DNA of 64,000 nt from Sulfurimonadaceae bacterium (GCA_028683835.1 JAQUHB010000003.1:1-64000); one strand, 5' to 3'. Shown: positions 7,885-16,463, counted from the first letter of the stretch. Translations and numbers: made by a program. The notes: a model not told the origin generated them from the letters alone.

Positions 7885-9390
7885 TTAGACATTGTAGTGG
7901 TAGATATTGAGGTGAGTCTTTTTAAAGCCGCGACGACTGTAAAACTGGAGTGCGTTAGTGTTGTCTACGTCAGCCGCGAGCTGAATACGTTTGTATCCGT
8001 GTTCTAGAGCAAGATTACGCATCTTGTTCATAAGTCGGCTTCCCACACTCATTTTTCTATACTCTTCATGTACGACAAGATCTTCGATCTGTCCTACATA
8101 ATCACCCTCAGCACTTGAGATGAGACGTTGCATCGTAATCATGCCGATCACGTTTTCCTCATACTTTGCTACAAGCAGATCACTGCTCTCATGTTCATAA
8201 AGACGGGTGATACCTGAGAGTTGTTTGTCATAATCAAAAGTGAAATCAGACTCGATAGCAAATAAAACACTGAGGAGTTCTGCCATCTGAGGCAAGTCAT
8301 TCTCTTGCGCTTTATCTATGCTGATCCCTGTTTTCATATTGATATCACAAATGTCTGGGTCTAGTATTGTTATCACTTTTTTTGCCTTTTCGCTCAATCG
8401 GTTTTCCCCTATATATAAGATCTCTAAGTAAGAGAGATTTGCCAAAGAGTCTGGTAGCTCACTTATTTTGTTTTTATCAATATCTAACTCTTGAAGTTTT
8501 GTATATCTCTCAATCTCTTGGGGAATAATTTCTATCTCGTTGGATGAATAACACAGTAGCTCTAATGCTTCAGACTGAGGCAGTAAAAACTCGCTCAATC
8601 CGCAACTGTCACATGAAAATTCTCTCAAATATGGAGCAAAACTAAAATCCAACTCCAGTTTTCGAAATGGATTGTCATCAAGAGTCAATTTTTCTAACTC
8701 TACAAGAGATGAGAGATGAAGAGATCTCAGTAGATTGGAACTTAGATCGATTATCTGTACATCGAGATCAAAAAAAGCATCATCTATCTTTTCTATATGA
8801 TTGTAAGATACATTTAACTCTTCGATGGAAAGTAAACCTTTTATGGATGATGGAATCTCTTTCATAAGATTTTCACTTAGATTAAGACGTTCCACATTTC
8901 CTAAAAACTCAAAAACATTACTCATATCATGACAAAGATTTGATGCAATGTTCAAAGTTCTTAACTCATTCTCTTCGGCTAAACAATTATCCAAAGATTT
9001 AAGCATATTATCACTGAGATCAAGAACTTTTATATGTAAGCACTGTTTTAAAACAGAAAGATCGCTGAGTTTATTTGAACATGCATTGATAGAACGTAAC
9101 GGCATGTACTGTAGCACTGGTGGCAAAATCTCAAAACGATTTCTTCGTATATCAAGATTACTCAATTTCACTAAGTTTCTCATCGACTCAGGAAGTGTAC
9201 TCAATCTATTATTTGAAAGATTGAGTACAAGAAGATTCTTGAGCAATCCAAAGTTTTCCGGTAACTCCTCTAGTTTTCGTCCACTTAAATCAAGTCGGGT
9301 GATATCTAAACATGACTTTGTATTCTCATCGATACAATTATGCCAAAGCAACCAGTCGTATAAGAGTTGCTCATCTTTATTCATCTTCAT
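7885..9390 (-). CDS. leucine-rich repeat protein fused to GNAT acetyltransferase
   Basis: A 501-residue fusion. Residues from about 30 to 335 contain roughly a dozen leucine-rich repeats of bacterial type (LxxLDLSxNxLxxLP). Residues from about 345 to the end form a GNAT domain with the acetyl-CoA motif VVHEEYRKMSVGSRLM and the terminal ALQFYSRRGFKKT. The start ATG has AAGGA seven bases upstream, inside the end of the preceding gene. It is last in the nifB operon. LRRs usually bind proteins, so a targeted acetylation of a nif protein is a natural guess, but no partner can be seen. Confidence 0.88.
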   Translation of the reverse strand: MKMNKDEQLLYDWLLWHNCIDENTKSCLDITRLDLSGRKLEELPENFGLLKNLLVLNLSNNRLSTLPESMRNLVKLSNLDIRRNRFEILPPVLQYMPLRSINACSNKLSDLSVLKQCLHIKVLDLSDNMLKSLDNCLAEENELRTLNIASNLCHDMSNVFEFLGNVERLNLSENLMKEIPSSIKGLLSIEELNVSYNHIEKIDDAFFDLDVQIIDLSSNLLRSLHLSSLVELEKLTLDDNPFRKLELDFSFAPYLREFSCDSCGLSEFLLPQSEALELLCYSSNEIEIIPQEIERYTKLQELDIDKNKISELPDSLANLSYLEILYIGENRLSEKAKKVITILDPDICDINMKTGISIDKAQENDLPQMAELLSVLFAIESDFTFDYDKQLSGITRLYEHESSDLLVAKYEENVIGMITMQRLISSAEGDYVGQIEDLVVHEEYRKMSVGSRLMNKMRNLALEHGYKRIQLAADVDNTNALQFYSRRGFKKTHLNIYHYNV

Positions 9391-9658
9391 CACTCGATCC
9401 TTCACTTAGTCTTTTAAGTCTTTCATGACGCTGTTTTATCAAATATGCAATCTCATCATAGTCAAAACGTCCATATTGATTCATATCATACAGTTTTATA
9501 AGCACTCCACGACAACAACTTTTATTGCACTCAGTGACCAGTTTTTTAGCTTTTTTAAAAGGTAGAGCGGTATTTTGAAAGATATCAATAGCTTGAGCGA
9601 CATTCTTTTGGCCACACTCACAAACTTCCATCTCAAGAATTTTCTCTTTTTCCTGCAT
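9377..9658 (-). CDS. small cysteine protein, possibly BFD-like [2Fe-2S]
   Basis: A 93-residue protein with an N-terminal CECGQKNVAQAIDIF and, about 30 residues on, CNKSCC. The CxC...CxxxC layout followed by helices resembles the bacterioferritin-associated ferredoxin (BFD) [2Fe-2S] fold, though I am not certain of the family. The C-terminus is charged (SEGSSDEDE). The start was set at the ATG with AAAGGGAG upstream. It overlaps the LRR/GNAT start by 14 bases. An electron-transfer or iron-mobilising role in nitrogenase assembly is inference. Confidence 0.65.
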   Translation of the reverse strand: MQEKEKILEMEVCECGQKNVAQAIDIFQNTALPFKKAKKLVTECNKSCCRGVLIKLYDMNQYGRFDYDEIAYLIKQRHERLKRLSEGSSDEDE

Positions 9659-9743
9659 AATAGACTCCCTTTCAATAATTTTGCACATGGTGCTTTAAAA
9701 TACCATCTACAAAATCATCCTGCATAGCCAAAAGGCTATGAGA

Positions 9744-9938
9744 TCATAAACCGTTTGCTTCTTTAAAGCTATTTGCTTCTTCTACGGCGGCTTTTAGCTT
9801 TTCACTCAAAGCCGGCATTTTGACATAATCCGTCCATAATGTGTCTTCTACAATATCATGAATCTCAGATGCGATCTCCACCGCCAACCGCTTGAGTTTT
9901 GCCAACTCTCTTTTTAACTCTGCTGTATCTTTTTCCAT
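9744..9938 (-). CDS. Rop-like nif protein of the DUF683 / CCE_0567 family
   Basis: A 64-residue helical hairpin protein: ELKRELAKLKRLAVEIASEIHDIVEDTLWTDY then MPALSEKLKAAVEEANSF. The pattern of an N-terminal helix, the HDxVED turn and a second helix matches the DUF683 family (cyanobacterial CCE_0567 is a small metal-binding member), which occurs next to nifX/nifN in many nif clusters. Its exact function in the family is unknown. Located between feoA-like and BFD-like genes in the nifB operon. Confidence 0.8.
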   Translation of the reverse strand: MEKDTAELKRELAKLKRLAVEIASEIHDIVEDTLWTDYVKMPALSEKLKAAVEEANSFKEANGL

Positions 9939-9963
9939 CGTTTATTTCCTTTATCATGTAAGA

Positions 9964-10188
9964 TTAAATTTTATGTACCATTATCTGTGCAGCTTCCTCT
10001 TTACGAAGTGCGATTGTCGTACGGTCTATCATTACCTGAACCGTACTTTTAAACCATCCAAAGTTTTTGACACAAATGTTTGCACTGCGAATCATCCCAA
10101 ATGAGATCAAACGTTGTCTTACGTCTCCACTCACATTCATCGCATCAATTTTTGCCATCTCACCAATATTCATCTCTAGTAAACACAT
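9964..10188 (-). CDS. FeoA-domain protein
   Basis: A 74-residue SH3-like protein with the FeoA pattern: a conserved loop GDVRQRLISFGMIRSANI, a basic middle KNFGWFKSTVQV and a terminal ALRKEEAAQIMV. Typical FeoA proteins assist FeoB ferrous iron transport, but here no feoB is nearby and small FeoA-like genes are common within nif clusters. AAAGGA stands before the ATG. It is co-transcribed with nifB and nifV. Confidence 0.85.
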   Translation of the reverse strand: MCLLEMNIGEMAKIDAMNVSGDVRQRLISFGMIRSANICVKNFGWFKSTVQVMIDRTTIALRKEEAAQIMVHKI

Positions 10189-10198
10189 TTTTTATCCT

Positions 10199-11026
10199 TT
10201 ACAATGAAAATGCATAAATATTTTCAAAACGAACATTCATCTCTTCTCCACGGGCCATGTGGAGAAAATGCTGTTTATTTTGAAAATGGTATTTTTCATA
10301 CAGATCAACTACATGCTTGATACCAAGCGGTATATCAGCTACTACTTTTTTCAAACCGCGGAAGTAAAGCACTCCGCGCATCATCTTTTCTGCTTCATCC
10401 TCATATCCTTCGCGTACTTGCCAAGGACCCAAATATACATTTCGTGCATTTACGATGCTTGAATGTTGAAATCCATTTGGAAGAGAGAGTTTAAGGGAAC
10501 TTGTTCTCTCCATCTCATCGAGTAAAAATTCCATTCTGTTTTCACCGAATGTTTCCTTGTCAATAGTTGTAATAATCGATTCAAAATTATTACCGTCAAG
10601 CTCTTTTGCATGGGCATTTGTAAAGTTAAACGGTGGAACTTTTCCTACATTTAAAAATCTTCCGACTTCCATCTTCGCATTAAAACCGTAGATCTCAAAA
10701 AACTTAACCATCGCAGGATTTGCATGAAGATAGATGCTTTTAAAATCATTATCAAGTACACCTAAAAGTGTCTCAAAAAGTCTACGACCAATCCCCTGTT
10801 TTTGATATCCCGGTCGCACCATAAAATATTTGATCATCGCTGATTTTTCAAATACGATTGCCATTATCGCGCCAACAAGTTTGCCATTTTCATATGCACC
10901 ATAACAAAGATGCGGAGAGTGCATCATCATAAGTTTGACATGGTAGCCATCAAGCAGCCAGCCTACCTCTTCTGAGATATGAACAAGTTCACTGACATCA
11001 CCAAACTTTAACCATCCTATAAACAT
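10199..11026 (-). CDS. GNAT-family N-acetyltransferase
   Basis: A 275-residue protein with an N-terminal GNAT domain: motif A reads VRPGYQKQGIGRRLFETLL near residues 93-111, preceded by VGAIMAIVFEKSAMIKYF. The second half looks like a diverged second acyltransferase-like domain (NVYLGPWQVREGYEDEAEKM, HVVDLYEKYHFQNKQHF). The start has a full AAGGAGG site and overlaps the nifV stop by ten bases. This is the second acetyltransferase in the nifB operon. The substrate is unknown. Confidence 0.85.
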   Translation of the reverse strand: MFIGWLKFGDVSELVHISEEVGWLLDGYHVKLMMMHSPHLCYGAYENGKLVGAIMAIVFEKSAMIKYFMVRPGYQKQGIGRRLFETLLGVLDNDFKSIYLHANPAMVKFFEIYGFNAKMEVGRFLNVGKVPPFNFTNAHAKELDGNNFESIITTIDKETFGENRMEFLLDEMERTSSLKLSLPNGFQHSSIVNARNVYLGPWQVREGYEDEAEKMMRGVLYFRGLKKVVADIPLGIKHVVDLYEKYHFQNKQHFLHMARGEEMNVRFENIYAFSL

Positions 11027-12129
11027 AGAACCTCCTTGTAAAGTGTAATAAGTTCAGTGTCACTTAAAACTCTTTTGCGTGAGGTTACAATCTCTCGGAT
11101 ACGCGGTAACAGATTTTGCAGCGTCTCCTTTTGGGCACTAATTCCTAGCTGTTTTAAGTGATACAAAATCGTACCTGTTCCAGAGTGTTTTCCAATTGGA
11201 TATTCACGGAGTGAACCAACTTCTTCGGCATCAAAAGGCTCATAAGCTCGACCATTTTTCATCATCCCATCGGCATGAACTCCGCTTTCATGGGAAAAGA
11301 TATGTTCACCGATAATCGGCGCGCTTGGAGAGAGAGTCAAGCCCGCCGCATTGGCAACTATAACTGCGAGATTACGCATACCTAAAGTATCGATAGAACG
11401 GGTCTGTCCATATAAATGTTTGAGTGCCATCGAAATCTGTTCAAACGAAGCATTTCCAGCTCGCTCTCCTAGACCGATGACTGTGGTATTGACACTAATT
11501 GCACCGGCATCCAAACCGCTGAGTGCATTTGCATTGGCAAGACCAAAATCGTTGTGCGTGTGCATCTCGATTGGGAGAATATTTAACTCTGTAAGTGCTT
11601 TGACATCATGATAAACTTGAGTAGGAGTCATGATACCGACCGTATCGCAATAGCGAAAACGATCAGCTCCGAGTTCACGACCGAAACTCATCACTTCTTT
11701 CATAAATTCCAAACTGCCGCGTGAGCTGTCTTCACCGCCTATACAGACAAAAAGACCCTCTTGTTTTGCAACTCTTATAGTAGATTCCAGCTCTTTTAAC
11801 ATCGCGGTTTTATTACCGCCGAATTTTACATCTATCAAAAGTTCTGAAATGGGAATGGAAAGATCCACTGCCTTGACACCACACTCCAAAGACGCTTCTA
11901 AATCGCTCATCTTTGCACGGTTCCAGCTCATCATACGAACATCTAGTCCAAGTGCAAGTAACTCTTTTATATCCTCTTGCTCTTTGACTCCCATAGCAGG
12001 AATACCGATCTCTAATTCGTCGGCACCGCACGCTACAAGAGTTTGAGCGATAGAGAGTTTCTCGCTTGTATTAAATGCCACATATGGAGCTTGTTCACCA
12101 TCGCGAAGTGTTGTATCATTGATTAACAT
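11017..12129 (-). CDS. nifV: homocitrate synthase
   Basis: A 370-residue HMGL-like TIM-barrel enzyme that condenses acetyl-CoA and 2-oxoglutarate to homocitrate, the organic ligand of FeMo-cofactor. Landmarks are NDTTLRDGEQAPYVAF at the start, DRFRYCDTVGIMTP, the metal-binding MHTHNDFGLANAN, GLGERAGNAS and HESGVHADGM. The location directly after nifB and the family features distinguish it from LeuA, which is longer. Two bases separate it from the nifB stop. Confidence 0.94.
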   Translation of the reverse strand: MLINDTTLRDGEQAPYVAFNTSEKLSIAQTLVACGADELEIGIPAMGVKEQEDIKELLALGLDVRMMSWNRAKMSDLEASLECGVKAVDLSIPISELLIDVKFGGNKTAMLKELESTIRVAKQEGLFVCIGGEDSSRGSLEFMKEVMSFGRELGADRFRYCDTVGIMTPTQVYHDVKALTELNILPIEMHTHNDFGLANANALSGLDAGAISVNTTVIGLGERAGNASFEQISMALKHLYGQTRSIDTLGMRNLAVIVANAAGLTLSPSAPIIGEHIFSHESGVHADGMMKNGRAYEPFDAEEVGSLREYPIGKHSGTGTILYHLKQLGISAQKETLQNLLPRIREIVTSRKRVLSDTELITLYKEVLCL

Positions 12130-12131
12130 GA

Positions 12132-13550
12132 CTAATTGCCTTCCATCTCTTCTGGCAGGTTAAAATATTTTCTTGTCGCTTTAAGCACTGATATCTCTAT
12201 TGGCTCATATGCATAGCTTTGATCTGCGATAAGTCCCGCACGTGCAAGATCATCTTGCGGACATCCTCCGATTTTTGCTGTAAGTATTAATTTACAATCT
12301 TTGAGTTTTTCTAAAATCGGTTCCATCGGATTTGCACCATCTGGTCCTGCACAATACTCATAATCGAGTTTGCGGTGATGGATAAAACGAATCCCTTTGT
12401 CACCTGCTTCATAGATAAGGAATTCTCTCACAGAACCGAAGTGTTGGTTTATCATCCCCTCGCCTGCAGTTGTAACAGCGACTAAAATAGTGTTGCCATC
12501 AGAACTGAGTTCCTCTTTCTCTTTTCTTACACGCTCATTTGCACGGTCAAGGAAAAATCTGAACTCTTCGATTTTCGCTTGAGACTCTTGACGTGCTTTG
12601 ATATTATAATGTTGTTCCAAATCATCAAAACTCATCTCAGAAAAAACGTTTTTAGTAAACTCTTGACCTCTATCTTCACCGATAAGTCCAACAGCATCCG
12701 CGCGACATTGGCGGCAATGTTGCATCAGTTTCATGTCCATTCCACACGCTTCTTGTACAGCCATTTGCTCTTGATCTGTTGCACTTGGTACACCGCCGAG
12801 GCCAAATGCTGTTCCATGTTCAGGCTCAGAGATGATCGGCATGATGTTATGTAAGAAAACACCAATCTCTTTAAGTTTTTTAGCAACTTCCGGTAAGTGT
12901 TTGTCATTGATTCCCGGAATCAAAACAGAGTTTGCTTTGATAAGAATCCCGTTTTCAACACACTTTTTCATACCTTCAAGCTGACGCTCAAGAAGTATTT
13001 GTGCCGCTTCTTTTCCATAGATTCTTTTATTGTTATAAAAGATCCACGGATAGATTTTTGAACCGATTTCACCTGTTGTATCAACACTGTTTATAGTCAC
13101 GGTAATATGATCGATATCATATTTAACCATCTCATCTACAAACTTAGGCAGTTCAAGACCATTTGTTGAGAGGCAAAGTTTTAAATCAGGTGCTTTTTCA
13201 CGTACCATTCTAAAAGTATCAAAAGTCTTTTTAGGATTTGCAAGTGCGTCTCCAGGACCTGCTATCCCTAGAACGCTAAGACGTTGCACTTCACCGCCAA
13301 CGTACATAACTTTTTTTGCGGACTCTTCGGGAGTCAATCTCTCACTCGTAACACCAGGACGGCTCTCATTTGAGCAGTCATATTTTCTGTTACAGTAATT
13401 ACACTGAATATTACATGCCGGTGCAACTGCAACATGAATACGTGCATAATGATGGTGTGCTCCCTCGGAGTAACATGGGTGATTATGAATCTTATCTTGG
13501 ATATCTTGCGGCAGAGCATTTTCTGCCGGATTGCTTGAACTACAACTCAT
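12132..13550 (-). CDS. nifB: FeMo-cofactor biosynthesis radical SAM protein with NifX-like tail
   Basis: A 472-residue protein that builds NifB-co, the iron-sulfur-carbide core of FeMo-cofactor. The radical SAM CxxxCxxC is in CNIQCNYCNRKYDC; GIAGPGDALANP and LSTNGLELP follow. Residues from about 350 form a C-terminal NifX/NafY-type domain (ILVAVTTAGEGMINQHFGS, CAGPDGANPMEP), the fused architecture known from many bacteria. It is the first gene of a seven-gene minus-strand operon and has a long structured leader and sigma-54-like promoter. Confidence 0.97.
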   Translation of the reverse strand: MSCSSSNPAENALPQDIQDKIHNHPCYSEGAHHHYARIHVAVAPACNIQCNYCNRKYDCSNESRPGVTSERLTPEESAKKVMYVGGEVQRLSVLGIAGPGDALANPKKTFDTFRMVREKAPDLKLCLSTNGLELPKFVDEMVKYDIDHITVTINSVDTTGEIGSKIYPWIFYNNKRIYGKEAAQILLERQLEGMKKCVENGILIKANSVLIPGINDKHLPEVAKKLKEIGVFLHNIMPIISEPEHGTAFGLGGVPSATDQEQMAVQEACGMDMKLMQHCRQCRADAVGLIGEDRGQEFTKNVFSEMSFDDLEQHYNIKARQESQAKIEEFRFFLDRANERVRKEKEELSSDGNTILVAVTTAGEGMINQHFGSVREFLIYEAGDKGIRFIHHRKLDYEYCAGPDGANPMEPILEKLKDCKLILTAKIGGCPQDDLARAGLIADQSYAYEPIEISVLKATRKYFNLPEEMEGN

Positions 13551-13572
13551 TTAGTTTCCTTTATTTTTACAT

Positions 13573-13639
13573 GCTAAAGGAATAAAATCCCTTTAGCTTC
13601 GCTGGCCGCTAAGGCACTGAAGCCAGCCTCTAATGAGGC
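13573..13639 (-). other. hairpin series in the nifB leader
   Basis: Stems are 13573-13597 (GCTAAAGG with CCTTTAGC), 13601-13627 (GCTGGC with GCCAGC) and 13626-13639 (GCCTC-TAAT-GAGGC), the last two sharing two bases. The first closely resembles the first hairpin of the nifD leader in sequence (CTAWAGG stem) and in distance from the start codon. Confidence 0.6.
13592..13618 (+). repeat. 27-bp repeat, copy 1
   Basis: The 27 bases beginning TTTAGCTTCGCTGGCC and ending AAGGCACT recur at 30651-30677 in opposite orientation with a single mismatch. It overlaps the second nifB leader hairpin. Confidence 0.8.
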
Positions 13640-13667
13640 AAGTATAAATTAATTTTATTGGAATTCA

Positions 13668-13698
13668 AATGATCTCGCCTCATGTAGCTACAATCATT
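13668..13698 (-). promoter_or_regulatory. 31-nt leader element shared with ferredoxin gene
   Basis: Minus-strand sequence starts AATGATTGTAGCTACATGAG and ends GATCATT. It matches 25786-25816 at 27 of 31 positions. It begins 5-6 nt after the predicted start of the nifB transcript and its ends can pair (AATGAT with ATCATT) with TGTAGCTACA inside. Confidence 0.6.
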
Positions 13699-13713
13699 TA
13701 TTAAAAAGGTTAA

Positions 13714-13729
13714 TGCAATTGATGTTCTA
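13714..13729 (-). promoter_or_regulatory. nifB: sigma-54-like nifB promoter
   Basis: Minus-strand TAGAAC-ATCAA-TTGCA, an exact copy of the motif consensus in this window, preceded by CTC and followed by TTAA. The predicted start is near 13703, giving a leader of about 150 nt. Confidence 0.65.
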
Positions 13730-13758
13730 GAGAGAAGTTTTAGTTTTAGACACAATGA

Positions 13759-13772
13759 TGACAATTTTGTCA
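13759..13772. promoter_or_regulatory. TGACA-ATTT-TGTCA palindrome
   Basis: Perfect 5-4-5 inverted repeat, the geometry of Crp/Fnr-family operators (TTGAT-N4-ATCAA) but with different half-sites. It is centred about 63 bases upstream of the predicted nifB start. A near copy lies at 7854-7867. Confidence 0.5.
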
Positions 13773-13968
13773 TATTTGAAGCTTTAGATGTATGCAAGAG
13801 TTGCTGTGTGATACTGAACTTAAGCATTGTTTTTTCAAAACTCAATTAAATATAATTATTTTTTATATTGCATTAATCTCTTTTATGTAAAATTTTCTTT
13901 ATAATTTTTAAAAAAGGTCAAACCAAGAACGCTAAAGATCGATATGTTAATATCCAAAAGGAGTAGCC

Positions 13969-14433
13969 ATGTTATCAAAGCTTATTGTTATTGCTAATTT
14001 AAATCATTTTAAATTCTTAATATGTAAGATTGATCCAACAGGCAAAGAATCCCTTAAATTGGAAAAAAGTAGTGATAGTATTTTCACTTATCAAAGAAAA
14101 GATTTACAAATTTCAAGAAACAATGATCATTTTCAAAGTGATCATGAAAGCGATTTTAGTGTAGATTTTCATCTTAGTGAGAAAGAAAGATGTTGTCGCA
14201 TACAAGAGATAGCAGATGAGATTGAAACTGTTTTACAACCACACAAACATAAAGCCTGGTATTTTATAGCACCAAAAGTTATCAACGAACAAGTTGTAGA
14301 GATACTTCGATCTGCTATGACAGAGTGTATGGTTGTAAATCTTTATGCAGATCTCACAAAAATGCTCGAACATGAGTTGTTAGAACATTGTAAAGTTCTT
14401 TTGGCTCAAAAGCATAAAGCTCTTGCTCTTTAA
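13969..14433 (+). CDS. host-attachment-type / baeRF-like protein
   Basis: A 154-residue soluble protein. The start MLSKLIVIANLNHFKFLICK, the LSEKERCCRIQEIADEIETVL region and the conserved AWYFIAPKVINEQV block resemble the protein family annotated as required for attachment to host cells, which is related to bacterial archaeo-eukaryotic release-factor (baeRF) proteins. A real attachment role is doubtful in a free-living organism. SD AAAGGAG precedes the ATG. It is divergent from nifB and may be expressed from its own TATAAT promoter near 13900. Confidence 0.65.
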   Translation: MLSKLIVIANLNHFKFLICKIDPTGKESLKLEKSSDSIFTYQRKDLQISRNNDHFQSDHESDFSVDFHLSEKERCCRIQEIADEIETVLQPHKHKAWYFIAPKVINEQVVEILRSAMTECMVVNLYADLTKMLEHELLEHCKVLLAQKHKALAL

Positions 14434-14460
14434 AAAAAGATATTTTAGTCCCAGAATTTT

Positions 14461-15642
14461 TTACTTCTTAAATCCAAAGATAAGAACTTTTCCATATCTT
14501 GTTCCCCAAACTAAAAATAGTATAAGCCAAGCAGTAAACGAAATATCAAATAAAAACTCAGCTCCCCATCCAAAGGCAATGTTAAGACTATACAAAGCTC
14601 TGAGTAACACAACAACTTGGACAAACCAGAATATTTTAGTAGCAAAACTATCGGCATTTGGAACCTGTCCTGAATGACCTAAAGTGACTCTCGTTCCAAA
14701 ACCTATAAGAATAGTCGTTACAAAGCCTAAAGCCAATAAATGGATACCAAGGAAGTAAAAATCTGTATGAAGAAATAACGCCGCTGTATGTGCGATTGCT
14801 GAGATCAAAAGCGCAGATGGAAGCCAGAATAATCCCAAATGCAGTACCCATAAGATCGAAGGTGAGCTAAAAAGCGGAAGTTTCCAATTGATAAATTCTT
14901 TCAATAAATACAAAGCCAATACAATATCTACAATGATTTGCGCGATTTCAAAATTAAATGAACTCAATAGTGTTTTTAAAATCAATAATATAAACACATA
15001 TTTTATGAAGTTTTCATTTTTTACCTCAAAAGAGTGCGAAAAAAATGGGATCATTCTTTGAGCAACACTAAAGGTTAAAAATATGATATACATGTAAAAG
15101 CCAAGATTTATAGCAAGGCTTTGAACTTGTAGTCCTAGCTCAAAAGCTATAAACAATAAGTGTGAAGCAAGTCCAAAATATTGTGCGTTCAAAATCCAAA
15201 AGGGGTCTTTTTTGTCTGCCATCTTTCCTGTTTTATAGAGCTGTGTCAGTTTTAAAACTACTAAAATCTGCGAGATAAAAAGCATCATCATCCCTGCTAA
15301 CATAAGGAAATGGCTTATATATACACCTAGAACAAACATGATAGAACCTACAATATTAGCGTAAAAGATTTTGGTATAGTAGGTTTTTTCTATGGTTTGC
15401 GCTTGGCAAAATCTCGCAAATGTGGTAAATAAAAATCCTGTGAAAAGATTTGTAAATACCATGAATACAAGAGAATACACATGAAAACTCAAAATATCTG
15501 TCTGCAAAACAAAGATACCTTTATAACTCAGCGCAAAAGTGAGCATCATCACCACTGCATTTACAATGCCTAAAATAAAAAATGGTTGATGAGGTTGTGA
15601 TAAAAAATAACCTTCTTGCTTTGCCTCAGTTTTATAGTTCAT
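14461..15642 (-). CDS. NnrS-family membrane protein
   Basis: A 393-residue polytopic inner-membrane protein with about 12 hydrophobic segments. The N-terminal QPHQPFFILGIVNAVVMML and the HLLALGFVTTILIGFGTRVTLGHSG block match NnrS, a haem-copper membrane protein linked to nitric oxide stress. An Fnr/Dnr-type site lies 55-68 bases upstream of the start. NO inactivates iron-sulfur proteins, so protection of nitrogenase is a possible reason for its location, though it may simply belong to nitrogen-oxide metabolism. Confidence 0.85.
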   Translation of the reverse strand: MNYKTEAKQEGYFLSQPHQPFFILGIVNAVVMMLTFALSYKGIFVLQTDILSFHVYSLVFMVFTNLFTGFLFTTFARFCQAQTIEKTYYTKIFYANIVGSIMFVLGVYISHFLMLAGMMMLFISQILVVLKLTQLYKTGKMADKKDPFWILNAQYFGLASHLLFIAFELGLQVQSLAINLGFYMYIIFLTFSVAQRMIPFFSHSFEVKNENFIKYVFILLILKTLLSSFNFEIAQIIVDIVLALYLLKEFINWKLPLFSSPSILWVLHLGLFWLPSALLISAIAHTAALFLHTDFYFLGIHLLALGFVTTILIGFGTRVTLGHSGQVPNADSFATKIFWFVQVVVLLRALYSLNIAFGWGAEFLFDISFTAWLILFLVWGTRYGKVLIFGFKK

Positions 15643-15696
15643 GATATTCTTCTTCTCTTTTTTTTTGAAGTGTAGTAGGATATTTTTAGAAATTAC

Positions 15697-15710
15697 TTGA
15701 CGTACATCAA
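15697..15710 (-). promoter_or_regulatory. Fnr/Dnr-type operator before nnrS-like gene
   Basis: TTGAC-GTAC-ATCAA differs from the Fnr/Nnr consensus TTGAT-N4-ATCAA at one base and is flanked by C and G that extend the palindrome. It is 55 bases from the start codon on the minus strand, compatible with class II activation. Confidence 0.65.
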
Positions 15711-15831
15711 GACATATAATACAATCAAGAAAATTTTACTCTCTTTAATAAGTGGGCGATGGTCCAATTTCGAATTGATGCATAGAAGCAAAACAGGTTA
15801 CAATGACTGCTATCGCATTTGAAACCTCACC

Positions 15832-16332
15832 TTACTCTTTATAATCACAAGTCTCCATATTTAAAGATTTTTCAACCCTAAACTGCTGTCTTGTGACAAT
15901 CCCCCAGTACGGATCTTCATAACGATCTTCTATATAAGTAGTTCGTTCAAATGCGCTGATACTTTTACGCCAAAATTCAGATGCATATTCAGCCCCTTCA
16001 ATCTGTTTTATCTCCCACTTTCCACAATACTTTCTCCAAATCATATGGGCAAATTGTCTGCCGATCGTAACACTTCGAAAAGAGGGAATAACGTAAAACT
16101 CGCAAACTTCGTAACGCGCATCTCCCTTGATGGCGATCGCCGCAATTGCCGCAGGGACATCATCTACTAAAAGAAGCAATCCTTCAATATCCTTACCTAT
16201 TTGAGTATCGAGTTCAAATACTCCCATCTCATTTGGTTTTTTCAGAGTGATCGAGGAGAACTCAGCCTCATAACATTGCGCAAGGTTCAAATAGGTATGG
16301 ATATTTGCCTTCGTAATGGTGACTACTCTCAT
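15832..16332 (-). CDS. GNAT-family N-acetyltransferase
   Basis: A 166-residue single-domain GNAT protein. The fold is indicated by the central CEFYVIPSFRSVTIGRQFAHMIWRKY, the acetyl-CoA binding motif region, and the C-terminal FWRKSISAFERTTYIEDRYEDPYWGIVTR. The start ATG has AAAGG seven bases upstream; an upstream in-frame start would add 18 unrelated residues. It lies between nnrS-like and slyD-like genes, in a part of the region without clear nif genes. The substrate is unknown. Confidence 0.8.
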   Translation of the reverse strand: MRVVTITKANIHTYLNLAQCYEAEFSSITLKKPNEMGVFELDTQIGKDIEGLLLLVDDVPAAIAAIAIKGDARYEVCEFYVIPSFRSVTIGRQFAHMIWRKYCGKWEIKQIEGAEYASEFWRKSISAFERTTYIEDRYEDPYWGIVTRQQFRVEKSLNMETCDYKE

Positions 16333-16463
16333 ATTATGACCTTTAGAGATTGATTTTTGACGAAAGTCTAGCATAAGGATTTGCAAAAAAGCTGATGACT
16401 TGCATGTACGAAATTATACACAAAGCCTAATTCAACTAAAATATCGAAAATAAAGGAATCATT

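Larger units (their letters stand above)
13551..13968. other. nifB/13969 divergent intergenic region
   Basis: A 418-bp gap between nifB and the divergent gene at 13969. From nifB outward it holds three hairpins, a 27-bp repeat copy, the 31-nt leader element, a sigma-54-like promoter and a perfect TGACA-N4-TGTCA palindrome. A TATAAT around 13900 probably serves the rightward gene. No convincing coding frame was seen. Confidence 0.7.

Noticed and set aside
8948-9409. 153-residue plus-strand frame
   Set aside because: It runs opposite to the LRR/GNAT gene and shows only the antisense of leucine-rich repeats.
13630-13845. 71-residue minus-strand frame in the nifB upstream region
   Set aside because: It lies across the promoter, leader element and palindrome, has no SD and no recognisable protein features.
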